DNA of 33,455 nucleotides from an uncultured delta proteobacterium. Lineage in GTDB: Bacteria; Desulfobacterota; Desulfovibrionia; Desulfovibrionales; Desulfovibrionaceae. How positions within the stretch are numbered: position 1 is the stretch's first letter; the number at the start of each line of letters is the position of its first letter. The position numbers and the translations under genes were made by a program. The stretch spans positions 1 to 33,455 of the forward strand of contig CAIMRY010000044.1 of the NCBI GenBank assembly GCA_903843965.1, read 5' to 3'. The notes under the pieces were generated by a model. It did no database searches. It saw only the letters and a list, made by a program, of their open reading frames with translations, and was not told the DNA's origin. Below are positions 1-8,161 of this stretch, piece after piece.

Positions 1-39
1 ATTCCTCTCGACGAGTCAAGGTCAATCTGGCATTTCTAT

Positions 40-116
40 GGATGTTCACTCGGTCCTCCCTCGGCAAATGAGTTCTCGCAAACCCAATTTGACCGATTCG
101 GGCCGAGTGAACAACC
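40..116. repeat. 17-bp imperfect inverted repeat upstream of larE
   Basis: GGATGTTCACTCGGTCC at 40-56 is the reverse complement of 100-116 with two mismatches, and the central 10 bp (44-53 and 103-112) match perfectly. The arms are 43 nt apart in a stretch with no credible gene. The right arm sits just upstream of a TATAAC hexamer at 120-125. It could be a pair of operator half-sites, a long-loop hairpin, or the ends of a very small element. No flanking target duplication was seen. Confidence 0.5.
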
Positions 117-125
117 TCCTATAAC
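97..125 (+). promoter_or_regulatory. possible larE promoter
   Basis: A good -10 hexamer, TATAAC, lies at 120-125. The only hexamer at 17-bp spacing is a weak TTCGGG at 97-102; a better TTGACC at 89-94 is 25 bp away, which is too far. The right arm of the inverted repeat fills the spacer, so a regulator binding there would block polymerase. The start would be near 132, giving a leader of about 55 nt. Confidence 0.3.
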
Positions 126-186
126 TTCACAGCTAGCGGGCAGGGGGCGCGACCTGGCCCGTGAATGTTCCCCCCCTGACCACTGG

Positions 187-1023
187 ATGCCCATGGACCC
201 ACGACTGACGCGACTCATCGACTCTTTTTGCGCCATGGGCCCGGTGGCCGTGGCCTTTTCCGGCGGGGTGGACAGCTCGCTGGCCCTCTGGGCGGCGGCC
301 ACCGCCCTCGGCGACAAGGCCGTGGGCGTCACCGTGCGCTCGGAGTTCGTCTGCGCGCAGGAACGCGAACGCGCCGACAGGCTCACGGCCTTCCTGGCCC
401 GACAAACCGGCGTGCGGGTGCTGGTGCGCACCATTTCCGCCCTGGCCGATGCGGGCCTGCGGGCCAACGGGCCCGAACGCTGCTACCTGTGCAAGACCCT
501 GGTGCTGGCCCAGGTGCGCCAGGCCGCGCTGGAGCATTTGGGGCCGGGCGCGGCCCTGGCCGACGGCACCAACGCCGACGACGACCCGGCGCGTCCGGGC
601 CTGCGGGCCGTGGCCGAGGTCGGCGCGCACTCGCCGCTTTCCGCCTGCGGCATCGACAAGGCCGGGGTGCGCCAGCTGGCCCGGGAGCTGGGCCTGCCCA
701 ACGCCGACGACCCGGCCAATTCCTGCCTGGCCACGCGGGTGCCCCAGGGGCACGAACTGACCTTCAAGCGCCTCACGGCCATCGAGGGCCTGGAGCGCGC
801 GGCGCGGGAGCTGGGGCTCGTCGACCTGCGCGCGCGGCTGGCGCCCGGCCAAAATGGCGGCCCAAATGACTGTAGGAATGGCGGAGTAAATGGCGGACAA
901 GACGGGGTGCGCCTTCTGGTGCGGCCGGCCCAGCTGCTGCTGGCCCAAAGCCTGGCCGCCCGGCTGGCCGAGCGGGCGCGCTTCATCGGTTTTGCACACT
1001 TTGAACTGGGAGAACGCACGTGA
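187..1023 (+). CDS. larE: LarE, ATP-dependent sulfur transferase for the nickel-pincer cofactor
   Basis: LarE adenylates a carboxylate of the pyridinium biscarboxylate mononucleotide and inserts sulfur, forming the thiocarboxylates that bind nickel. Of about 278 residues, the PP-loop SGGVDSS is at 25-31, an ERCYLCK motif gives Cys99 and Cys102, and NSCLATR gives Cys180, the position of the sacrificial cysteine in the lactobacillus enzyme. Three such cysteines are also what iron-sulfur LarE enzymes carry, so sulfur transfer may be catalytic here (inference). Residues 222-243 hold an odd Asn/Gly-rich insert made of repeated AAATGGCGG-like units. No strong ribosome site precedes ATG 187, and ATG 193 is an alternative start. 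The stop overlaps larB by 3 nt. Confidence 0.9.
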   Translation: MPMDPRLTRLIDSFCAMGPVAVAFSGGVDSSLALWAAATALGDKAVGVTVRSEFVCAQERERADRLTAFLARQTGVRVLVRTISALADAGLRANGPERCYLCKTLVLAQVRQAALEHLGPGAALADGTNADDDPARPGLRAVAEVGAHSPLSACGIDKAGVRQLARELGLPNADDPANSCLATRVPQGHELTFKRLTAIEGLERAARELGLVDLRARLAPGQNGGPNDCRNGGVNGGQDGVRLLVRPAQLLLAQSLAARLAERARFIGFAHFELGERT

Positions 1024-1772
1024 ACGTGGACGCGCTGCTTGAGGAATTCCGCCAGGGGCGGGTCACGGCCGAGGAGATCAAGCGCCAGCTGACCGGCCAC
1101 AGCTACGCCGACGCCGGGTTCGCTCGGCTGGACCACCACCGCCTGCTGCGAAAAGGGCAGCCCGAGGTGGTCTTCTGCCAGGGCAAGACCCCGGAGCACG
1201 TGGCGCACATCTTTGCGGAGCTGGCCCAGGCCAATGGCCGCGTGCTGGGCACCAGGGCAGACGCCAGCCAGTACGAGGCCGTGCGCGACCTGCCCGGAGC
1301 CAATTACGACCCGTTGTCCCGCGTGCTCAGCATTGTGCGCGAGCCCGTGGAGCCGGTGGGCAAGGTCATCGTGGTCAGCGCGGGCACGGCGGACCTGCCC
1401 GTGGCCGAGGAGGCCGCGCGCGTTGCCGAGCACCTGGGCAGCCGCGTGGTGCGCCACTTCGACTGTGGGGTGGCGGGCATCCACCGCTTCCTCTCCGTGC
1501 TGGACGACTTTCTGGACGCCCGGGCCGTGGTGGCCGTGGCGGGCATGGACGGCGCGCTGCCCTCGGTGGTGGGCGGGGCCGTGGCCGCGCCGGTCATCGC
1601 CGTGCCCACGAGCGTGGGCTATGGCGCGAGCTTCGGCGGGCTGGCCGCGCTGTTGACCATGCTCAACTCCTGCGCGCCGGGCGTCACCGTGGTCAACATC
1701 GACAACGGCTTCGGGGCCGGGTACATGGCCCATGTGATCAACGCCCAGTGCGTGGCCGCGAGCAAAGGATAA
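1020..1772 (+). CDS. larB: LarB, nicotinate adenine dinucleotide carboxylase/hydrolase
   Basis: LarB carboxylates the pyridinium ring of nicotinic acid adenine dinucleotide and cleaves the phosphoanhydride, giving the biscarboxylate substrate of LarE. The 250-residue protein has the family N-terminus with GQPEVVFCQGKT near 46-57 and a PurE-like C-terminal domain ending in DNGFGAGYMAHVI. Cys218 in NSCAPG matches the cysteine that forms the substrate adduct in the lactobacillus enzyme. The GTG start lies in a GTGA overlap with the larE stop, and GGGAG sits 7 nt upstream, so the two are translationally coupled. Confidence 0.92.
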   Translation: MNVDALLEEFRQGRVTAEEIKRQLTGHSYADAGFARLDHHRLLRKGQPEVVFCQGKTPEHVAHIFAELAQANGRVLGTRADASQYEAVRDLPGANYDPLSRVLSIVREPVEPVGKVIVVSAGTADLPVAEEAARVAEHLGSRVVRHFDCGVAGIHRFLSVLDDFLDARAVVAVAGMDGALPSVVGGAVAAPVIAVPTSVGYGASFGGLAALLTMLNSCAPGVTVVNIDNGFGAGYMAHVINAQCVAASKG

Positions 1773-1778
1773 CCCTTC

Positions 1779-2579
1779 GTGAAGACACTGTATCTTGAAT
1801 GCGCCCTGGGCGTCTCCGGCGACATGCTCCTGGCCGCGCTCAGCGACATGATCGAGGGCGGGCCGCAGCTCTTGGCCGAGGCCGTGGCAAGCCTGAACCT
1901 GCCCGGCGTGTCCGTGCGCTTTTCCGAGCCCATGATCCAGGGCATCCGCACCCGGCGGGTGGAGGTTCTGGAGGAAAGCCCCCAGCCCCTGCGCCACCTG
2001 GCCGACCTCACGCGGATCATCCAGGCCGCGCCGTCGGCCCTGTGGCCGGAGCGGGTCAAGCAGGGCGGCCTGGAGGCCCTGACGCGGCTGGCCATCGCCG
2101 AGGCCACGGTCCACAACGAGCCGCTGGAGCGGATCCATTTTCACGAGGTGGGCGCGGTGGACACCGTGGTCGACGTGCTGGGCGCGCTCCTGCTGGTCGA
2201 GGCCAGCGGCGCGGACCGCGTGGCGGCCTCGCCCGTGAACCTGGGCTCCGGGTTCGTCACGTTTTCGCACGGGCGCTTCCCGGTGCCTGCCCCGGCCTGC
2301 GCAGAGCTGGCCAAGGGTATGCGCACCTTTGCCACGGACTCCGGCTTTGAGCTGGCCACGCCCACGGGACTAACCCTGGTCAAGACCCTGGCCGCCTCGT
2401 ACGGGCCGCTGCCGCTGGGCGGCGTGCTGGCCGTGGGCTACGGCTCGGGCACGTACTCAGGCGGCGCGTACCCGACCTTCCTGCGGACGTATCTCATTGA
2501 GGACGGCCTCATGGACGACCGTCTCGGGGACGGCGCTGAAGATGAGCAAGACTGCGGCTGCCACGGACATGACGAGTAG
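1779..2579 (+). CDS. larC: LarC N-terminal domain protein (LarC1-like), nickel insertion
   Basis: LarC is the CTP-dependent cyclometallase that puts nickel into the pincer nucleotide. This 266-residue protein matches only the N-terminal part: ALGVSGDMLLAAL at the start, HFHEVGAVDTVVDVLGA in the middle, then FPVPAPACAELAKG and ELATPTGLTLVKTLA. The usual C-terminal domain of about 130-140 residues, which binds CTP in LarC2, is absent, and no matching sequence appears in any frame before mprF. The chain ends instead in a short Asp/Glu-rich tail with DCGCHGHDE, which looks able to bind metal. The GTG start is 6 nt after the larB stop, with AAAGGA upstream. Either LarC2 is encoded elsewhere, or this is a shortened LarC. 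Confidence 0.85.
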   Translation: MKTLYLECALGVSGDMLLAALSDMIEGGPQLLAEAVASLNLPGVSVRFSEPMIQGIRTRRVEVLEESPQPLRHLADLTRIIQAAPSALWPERVKQGGLEALTRLAIAEATVHNEPLERIHFHEVGAVDTVVDVLGALLLVEASGADRVAASPVNLGSGFVTFSHGRFPVPAPACAELAKGMRTFATDSGFELATPTGLTLVKTLAASYGPLPLGGVLAVGYGSGTYSGGAYPTFLRTYLIEDGLMDDRLGDGAEDEQDCGCHGHDE

Positions 2580-2735
2580 CGGACCAGACAGCCTGTCGAC
2601 GGGCAGCCTGGCGCCAGACATCCTGGCGACGGACATTCAGCTTGTCGCCGCGCGGTACGGCGAGGAGCTCTCGTGGCTGGGCGAGAGGTGGGCCTGCCCT
2701 GCACGGTCTACAGCAAGGGGCCTCGCGGCATTTGA
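2569..2735 (+). pseudogene. frameshifted remnant, possibly of a DUF3431-like protein
   Basis: After larC, one frame reads DIQLVAARYGEELSWLGE (2632-2685). A -1 shift then continues VGLPCTVYSKGPRGI to a TGA at 2733. Together these resemble the start of DUF3431-type proteins, which have a (V/A)ARY-E-LSWL segment followed by VYNKG. ATG 2569 lies inside the larC end and would couple translation. Residues before the motif are a degenerate five-residue repeat (DSLST, GSLAP, DILAT, DIQLV) from 15-bp DNA units. The family assignment is from memory of motifs only. From 2736 to 2901 I see nothing besides the mprF ribosome site. Confidence 0.4.
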
Positions 2736-2901
2736 CGGAACGGCGCCTTGCGGGGTAAGCTGCCCTGTTGCGCCAAGCTGTTAGATTCGCCAAGCATTTT
2801 GATTGACGACGCGCGTTGCAGGCACGGATCAGGCATTGGGGCGCACACACACTGAATGCGGCAGGGCAGCGCCCGCCGCCCCCCTTTAGCGGGAAGAAGC
2901 A

Positions 2902-5457
2902 ATGCTCAAGCGGCTCAAGCCATTTTTCGGACCAGCCCTGGCCCTGGCCCTGCTCGCGGCGGCGGGCTGGGCGCTTTCCGCGCAGCTGTCCGGCCACGGC
3001 TTTCAGGAGATCCTGGACACCCTGGCCTCGGAGACCGAGCGCGACCTGCTCCTGGCCTTCGGCCTCACGGCGGTGAACTTCGCCGTGCTGGCGGGCTACG
3101 ACATCCTGGCCCTGCGCTACATCGGCCATCCGCTGCCGCACATCCGCGCGGCCTTCGCCTCGTTCGCGGGCAACGCCTTCAGCAACACCATCGGCCTTTC
3201 CACCCTGGCGGGCAGCTCCGTGCGCTACAGGCTGTATACCTCCTGGGGGCTCAGCCCCGGGGAGATCGCCAAGCTCGTGGTCTTCACCACGCTGACCCTG
3301 TGGCTGGGGCTGTTCTCCATCGGCGGGATCATCTTCACCCTGCGGCCCCTGCCCCTGCCCGGCTGGGTCAGCCTGCCCTTCCACACCACCCGACCCCTGG
3401 GCTTTTTGCTGATTCTGCCGCCCACGCTTTACCTGGCGGCCGCCGCCTGGAAAAAGACCCCCTGGCGCGTGGGTGGGCATGAATTGCTGCTGCCGGATTT
3501 CAAGAACGCGCTGGTCCAGGTGGTCATCGCCTCGCTGGACTGGGCGCTGGCTGCGGCGGTGCTCTATGCCCTGCTGCCGCCCTGGGCCAACGTGAACTTT
3601 CCGCTGGTGCTGGGGGCCTTTCTCCTGGGGCAGATCGCGGGCCTCATCAGCCAGGTGCCCGGCGGGCTGGGCGTGTTCGAGTCCTGTCTGATCTTCCTGC
3701 TGACCCCGCGCATTCCCGCGCCCACGCTCTTCGCCGCCCTGGTGGCCTACCGCCTGGTGTACTACGCCGCGCCCCTGGCCGTGGCCAGCGCTCTCCTGGG
3801 CATCCGCGAGACCATCGCCGCCAAGAAGACCCTCACGGGCATCCTGGCCTTCCTGGGCGACTGGCTGCCCGTGCTGGCCCCGCACGCCCTGTCCGTAACA
3901 ACCTTCCTGGCCGGGGCGCTTTTGCTCTTCTCCGGCGCAACGCCTGCGGTGTCCTCCCGCCTGGACTGGCTGCAAAACTTTCTGCCGCTGGGCGTGCTGG
4001 AGGCCTCGCACTTTTTGGGCAGCCTGGCGGGCCTGGTCCTGCTCATCCTGGCGCGCGGCCTGCACAAGCGCCTGGACGCCGCCTACTACGTCACCTCCAT
4101 GGTGCTCTTCATGGGCATCATCGCCAGCCTGCTCAAGGGCCTGGACTACGAGGAGGCCTTCTTCCTCACCGTGCTGCTGCTGGCGCTTCTGCCCTGCCAC
4201 AAGTACTTCTACCGCAAGGCCTCGCTCTTGTCCGAGGGCTTCACCCTGGGCTGGATCACGGCCATCGTGCTGGCGCTGGGCTGCTCCGTGCTCCTGGGCA
4301 TCATGGCCTACGGCGACGACGCCCTGGACCAGTCGCTGTGGTGGGTGTTCACCTTTGAGGACGAGGCCAGCCGCTTCATGCGCGCCACCGTGGGCATTCT
4401 GGTGGTCGTGGTCTGCATGGCCGCCATGCGGCTGATGCGCTCGGCCCGGCCGCGCTACGCCCCGGCCAACGAGGGCGACATGCGCACCGTGCGCGAACTG
4501 GTGCTCAAGTCGCCGGACACCTTCGCCCATCTGGCCCTGCTGCGCGACAAGAGCTTTCTGGTCAGCCAGGACGAAACCGGCTTCCTGATGTACGGCGTGG
4601 TCGGCCGCAGCTGGGTCTGCATGGGCGACCCCGTCGGGCCGGAGGCCGCGCGCACGGAGCTGGCCTGGCGCTTCCGCGAGATGGTGGACCTCTACGCCGG
4701 GTGGACGGCCTTCTACCAGGCGGGCAAGGCCAACCTGCCGCTGTACCTGGACCTGGGCCTGGCCATCGTGAAGATCGGCGAGGAGGCCCGCGTGCCCCTG
4801 GCCGGGTTCAGCCTGGCCGGGCAGGCGCGCAAGGGCCTGCGCTACACGCGCAACATGGTCGAGAAGGAGGGCTGCGTCTTTGAGCTTTCGCCCGCCAGCG
4901 CCACGCCCGGGCTGCTGCCGGAGCTGCGGGCCGTGTCCGACGCCTGGCTGGCCTCCAAGCACGCGCGGGAGAAGAAGTTCTCCCTGGGCTTCTTCCACGA
5001 TGAATACCTAAATGACTGCGCCATGGCCCTGGTGCGCCGGGAGGGCCGCATCGTGGCCTTCGCCAACCTCTGGGAATGCCGGGGCCGCGAGGAACTCTCC
5101 GTGGACCTGATGCGCTACTCCCCGGAGGCGCCCACCAGCGTCATGGAATACCTGTACATCATGCTCATGCTCTGGGGCCGCGAACAGGGCTGCCAGTGGT
5201 TCAACCTGGGCATGGCGCCCTTCTCCGGGCTGGAGCGGCACTTCCTGGCGCCCACCTGGACGCGGCTGGGCGGCATGCTGTACAGTTACGGCGGCACGCT
5301 GTACAATTTTCAAGGCTTGCGGCGCTTCAAGGACAAGTTCGATCCCATCTGGGAATCCAAATACCTGGCTTGCCCAGGCGGCACAGTGCCGCCGCGCGTG
5401 CTGGCCAACATCGCCACCCTGGTTTCGGGCGGCATGCGCGGAGTCATCGTCAAATGA
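2902..5457 (+). CDS. mprF: MprF, phosphatidylglycerol lysyltransferase/flippase
   Basis: MprF transfers an amino acid (usually lysine, sometimes alanine) from aminoacyl-tRNA to phosphatidylglycerol and flips the product outward, which lowers surface charge and resists cationic peptides. At 851 residues it has the full two-part plan. The first 500 or so residues hold many membrane segments, including the UPF0104-type region with FSNTIGLSTLAGSSVRYRLY and GQIAGLISQVPGGLGVFES. A soluble DUF2156 (GNAT-fold) synthase domain follows from about residue 530, ending with FNLGMAPFSGLERH and RFKDKFDPIWESKYLA. GGGAAGAAGC precedes the ATG. The stop overlaps the acvB-like gene by 4 nt. Amino acid specificity cannot be read from sequence by eye. 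Confidence 0.93.
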   Translation: MLKRLKPFFGPALALALLAAAGWALSAQLSGHGFQEILDTLASETERDLLLAFGLTAVNFAVLAGYDILALRYIGHPLPHIRAAFASFAGNAFSNTIGLSTLAGSSVRYRLYTSWGLSPGEIAKLVVFTTLTLWLGLFSIGGIIFTLRPLPLPGWVSLPFHTTRPLGFLLILPPTLYLAAAAWKKTPWRVGGHELLLPDFKNALVQVVIASLDWALAAAVLYALLPPWANVNFPLVLGAFLLGQIAGLISQVPGGLGVFESCLIFLLTPRIPAPTLFAALVAYRLVYYAAPLAVASALLGIRETIAAKKTLTGILAFLGDWLPVLAPHALSVTTFLAGALLLFSGATPAVSSRLDWLQNFLPLGVLEASHFLGSLAGLVLLILARGLHKRLDAAYYVTSMVLFMGIIASLLKGLDYEEAFFLTVLLLALLPCHKYFYRKASLLSEGFTLGWITAIVLALGCSVLLGIMAYGDDALDQSLWWVFTFEDEASRFMRATVGILVVVVCMAAMRLMRSARPRYAPANEGDMRTVRELVLKSPDTFAHLALLRDKSFLVSQDETGFLMYGVVGRSWVCMGDPVGPEAARTELAWRFREMVDLYAGWTAFYQAGKANLPLYLDLGLAIVKIGEEARVPLAGFSLAGQARKGLRYTRNMVEKEGCVFELSPASATPGLLPELRAVSDAWLASKHAREKKFSLGFFHDEYLNDCAMALVRREGRIVAFANLWECRGREELSVDLMRYSPEAPTSVMEYLYIMLMLWGREQGCQWFNLGMAPFSGLERHFLAPTWTRLGGMLYSYGGTLYNFQGLRRFKDKFDPIWESKYLACPGGTVPPRVLANIATLVSGGMRGVIVK

Positions 5458-6923
5458 AACGCACCAGACTTCCGGTCCTGCCTGTGCGGACCCTGCTTGT
5501 TTCGGTCCTGCTTGTCCCGGCCCTGCTTGTCCTCTTCCTGCTGGCCGCCTGCGCCAAGCCAGAGAAGGCCCCGGAAAAGCTCACCTTCGGCGTGTTCGGC
5601 GAGGTGCTCATCTACCGCAACGCGCAGGAGCCCGGCCGCACCGTGCTGCTTTTGTCCGAGGGCGCCTGGGACGCGCGCATGGACCGCGCCGCGCGCACCA
5701 TGGCCGCCATGGACGCCACCGTGGTCGGCATCGATACGGCCCGGCTGGTGGCCCCCCTGCGCGCCAAGGCCGAGGGCTGCTTCTACCAGGCCTGGGAGTT
5801 CGAGGGCCTCTCCAAGATCGTGCAGAAGAACCTGAACTTCAAGGGCTACCACCTGCCCGTGCTGGCGGGCTTTGGCGAGGGCGCGGCCGTGGCCTACGCC
5901 ACCTTTGCCCAGGCCCCCAAGGAGACCTTTGCCGGGGCCATCACCCTGGGCTTCTCCCCGCGGCTGAACCTGGGCAAGCCCTTCTGCGCCGCCAACGGCC
6001 TGAAGTTCGACAGCGCCCCGGAAACGACTCCGGGCGCGGCTCCTGGCATCATCCTGCTCCCGGTGGAAAAGCCCTTCGGCTCGCTGGTGCTGCTTCAGGG
6101 CGCGGCCGACCAGACCTTCAGCCCGGAGGCGGCGCGGGCCTTTGCCGAAAAGGTGCCGGGCGCGCGCGCCGTGACCCTGGATGGCGCGGGCAGCGAGCTG
6201 GCCGAGCCGAAGCTGTGGCGCGCGGCCTTCCAGGAGACCCTGAACACCATGGCCCCGGCCACGGCCAGCGGCGGCAAAAGCGTCGCCGCCGACGCCAGCG
6301 ACCTGCCCCTGGTGGAGCTGCCCGCCGCGCATCCGGGCAAGACGCTCGCGGTCATCGTCACCGGCGACGGCGGTTGGGCAGGCATCGACCAGCAGATCGG
6401 GGGCATCCTGGCCGAGCACGGGGTCAACGTGATCGGCTTCAACTCGCTGAAATACTTCTGGAACAAGCGCGAGGCCGACGAGATGGCCCATGACATGGAG
6501 CGCACCCTCACCCACTACGCGGCCAAGTGGGGGGCTGAGCGCTTCATCCTGGTCGGCTACTCCATCGGGGCGGACGTCATGCCCTTCATGGCCGGGCGCA
6601 TGAGCGCAGCCACGCGGGAAAAGCTGGCCCTGGTGGCCATGCTCGGGCCGGGCACGCACACGGAGTTCGAGTTCCGCCTGTCCAACTGGCTGACCGAGGA
6701 GAACCGGCCCGAGGGCCACGCCCTGATCCCGGAGATGCCCAGGCTCGAAAAGACCCCGGTGCTGCTGGTCTGCGGCAGCGAGGAAGAAGGCACCCTGTGC
6801 CAGAACTACCAGGCCGCCAACGTCAAGAGCCTGGTCCTGCCCGGCGGGCACCACTTCAACAACGAATACCGCCAGATCGCCCAGGCCATCCTGCACGGCG
6901 CGGGCATCGCGCCGCAGCAGTAG
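5454..6923 (+). CDS. AcvB/VirJ-family lipoprotein, likely aminoacyl-phosphatidylglycerol hydrolase
   Basis: The Agrobacterium relative AcvB hydrolyses lysyl-phosphatidylglycerol in the periplasm and sits beside lpiA (mprF), the arrangement seen here. The start is ATG 5454, inside an ATGA overlap with mprF. The 489-residue product has a signal peptide with lipobox LAAC (Cys33). There are two alpha/beta-hydrolase-like halves. The first has GFGEG near 139-143, with no nucleophilic serine. The second has GDGGWAG near 304-310, GYSIG with Ser370, and GGHHF near 464-468 as the likely catalytic histidine region. The signal peptide is built of five 15-bp units (PVLPV, RTLLV, SVLLV, PALLV, LFLLA). Hydrolase function is inferred from family and context. 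Confidence 0.85.
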   Translation: MKRTRLPVLPVRTLLVSVLLVPALLVLFLLAACAKPEKAPEKLTFGVFGEVLIYRNAQEPGRTVLLLSEGAWDARMDRAARTMAAMDATVVGIDTARLVAPLRAKAEGCFYQAWEFEGLSKIVQKNLNFKGYHLPVLAGFGEGAAVAYATFAQAPKETFAGAITLGFSPRLNLGKPFCAANGLKFDSAPETTPGAAPGIILLPVEKPFGSLVLLQGAADQTFSPEAARAFAEKVPGARAVTLDGAGSELAEPKLWRAAFQETLNTMAPATASGGKSVAADASDLPLVELPAAHPGKTLAVIVTGDGGWAGIDQQIGGILAEHGVNVIGFNSLKYFWNKREADEMAHDMERTLTHYAAKWGAERFILVGYSIGADVMPFMAGRMSAATREKLALVAMLGPGTHTEFEFRLSNWLTEENRPEGHALIPEMPRLEKTPVLLVCGSEEEGTLCQNYQAANVKSLVLPGGHHFNNEYRQIAQAILHGAGIAPQQ

Positions 6924-6943
6924 CCGGGCGCGGGGAGCATGAC

Positions 6944-8155
6944 GTGAGCGCAGCAGCCACACCCGCCAAGGCGTCCAGCCGCCTGGCGTACATCGACAAC
7001 GTGCGCATCTTCCTGGCCATGCTCGTGGTGGCGCACCACGCGGGCCAGCCCTACGGCAGCGACGGCTGGTGGCTGTTCCAGTCGCCCCTGCGCTCGAACT
7101 GGATCCACCTGTTCTTCGGCGTCAACGAGGCCTTTTTCATGGGCCTTTTCTTCCTCATGGCCGGGTACTTCCACCCCGGCAGCGTGGACCGCAAGGGTCC
7201 GGCCCGCTTCGTGCTCGACAGGCTGTGGCGCTTCGGCGTGCCCGCAGCGGTCATGGTCCTGGGCATCACCCCGGTGTTCATCTACTTCCACGAGGTGCTC
7301 TTCAAGCACCTGCCCGCCTGCGGCTATGTCGACTTCCTCAAGGGCGCGTACCTGGGCCTGGCCGACCGCCCCCTGGGCTGGCCCGGCGAACACGGCATCC
7401 ACCTGGAGTTCATCCACCTCTGGTTCATCGAGAACCTGTTCATCTTCGGCGGCGTGTACGCGCTGTACCGGGCGCTGCACCGGCTTGTCGTCGGCAAACG
7501 CGACAGCGCCCCGGCCCCCCGCCTGACCGCGGCCATCGGCCCGCGCACGGCGCACCTGGCCCTGGCCGGGCTGACCCTCTGGCTCGCGGCCACGACCTTT
7601 CTCATCCGCATCTGGTGGAGCGTGGACGACTGGAAGGTGCTGCTGGCCATCTGGGAGATCGAGTTCGCGCACCTGCCGCAGTACGTGACCATGTTCGCGC
7701 TCGGCGTCGTGGCCGCGCGCAGGAACTGGTTCCAGCGCTTCCCGGCCCGCGTGGGCTGGACCTGGCTGGGCATCGGCCTGGCCTGCGTGGCGGTGTGGAT
7801 GGCGCGCGGGGCCGGGCTGCCCCTGCCCATCTGGACCGGCGGATTCTCCGTGGCTGCGGCCAACCGCGCTGCGTGGGAGGCCCTGCTCTGCGTGGGCTTC
7901 TGCGCGGGCCTCTTGACCCTGACCAGGGAGCGCCTGCCCCGGCAGACCCCGCTGATGAAGATTTTGTCCGACAACGCCTTTGCGGTGTACGTCTTCCACG
8001 TGCCTGTAGTGACGCTGCTCCAGTACGCGCTGGCGGGCAGCGGCCTGGGCGCGCTGGGGTCCTTCTTCACAGTCACGGTGCTGGGCATCGGCCTGACCTT
8101 CCCGCTGACGCACTACGTGCTGCGCCGCCTGCCCCTGCTCAAGCAGGCGCTGTAG
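6944..8155 (+). CDS. acyltransferase-3 family membrane protein
   Basis: This roughly 403-residue protein has the acyltransferase-3 (OafA/MdoC-like) layout of about ten membrane segments. The opening YIDNVRIFLAMLVVAHHAG carries the early His pair typical of the active site. FLMAGYF and, late in the protein, FAVYVFHVPVV are further family landmarks. Such enzymes add acetyl or other acyl groups to surface glycans or lipids; the substrate here is unknown. The GTG start at 6944 is chosen because CGGGGAG lies 6-7 nt upstream; the longer open frame to the left overlaps the acvB-like gene. The gene is 20 nt after that gene and probably in its operon. It converges with the histidine kinase gene. Confidence 0.85.
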   Translation: MSAAATPAKASSRLAYIDNVRIFLAMLVVAHHAGQPYGSDGWWLFQSPLRSNWIHLFFGVNEAFFMGLFFLMAGYFHPGSVDRKGPARFVLDRLWRFGVPAAVMVLGITPVFIYFHEVLFKHLPACGYVDFLKGAYLGLADRPLGWPGEHGIHLEFIHLWFIENLFIFGGVYALYRALHRLVVGKRDSAPAPRLTAAIGPRTAHLALAGLTLWLAATTFLIRIWWSVDDWKVLLAIWEIEFAHLPQYVTMFALGVVAARRNWFQRFPARVGWTWLGIGLACVAVWMARGAGLPLPIWTGGFSVAAANRAAWEALLCVGFCAGLLTLTRERLPRQTPLMKILSDNAFAVYVFHVPVVTLLQYALAGSGLGALGSFFTVTVLGIGLTFPLTHYVLRRLPLLKQAL

Positions 8156-8161
8156 CCGGGC

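Noticed and set aside
40-116. Insertion-sequence remnant from the 17-bp inverted repeat
   Set aside because: There is no transposase fragment, no target duplication and only 77 bp between outer ends, so a regulatory reading is kept as more likely.
2500-2901. Programmed frameshift joining larC to a LarC2 domain
   Set aside because: No LarC2-like sequence such as ETNIDD was found in any frame before mprF, so there is nothing to shift into.
483-4998. Long minus-strand open frames opposite the lar genes and mprF
   Set aside because: They lie antisense to well-recognised genes, have Gly/Gln/His/Arg-rich shadow composition typical of high-GC DNA, and match no family.
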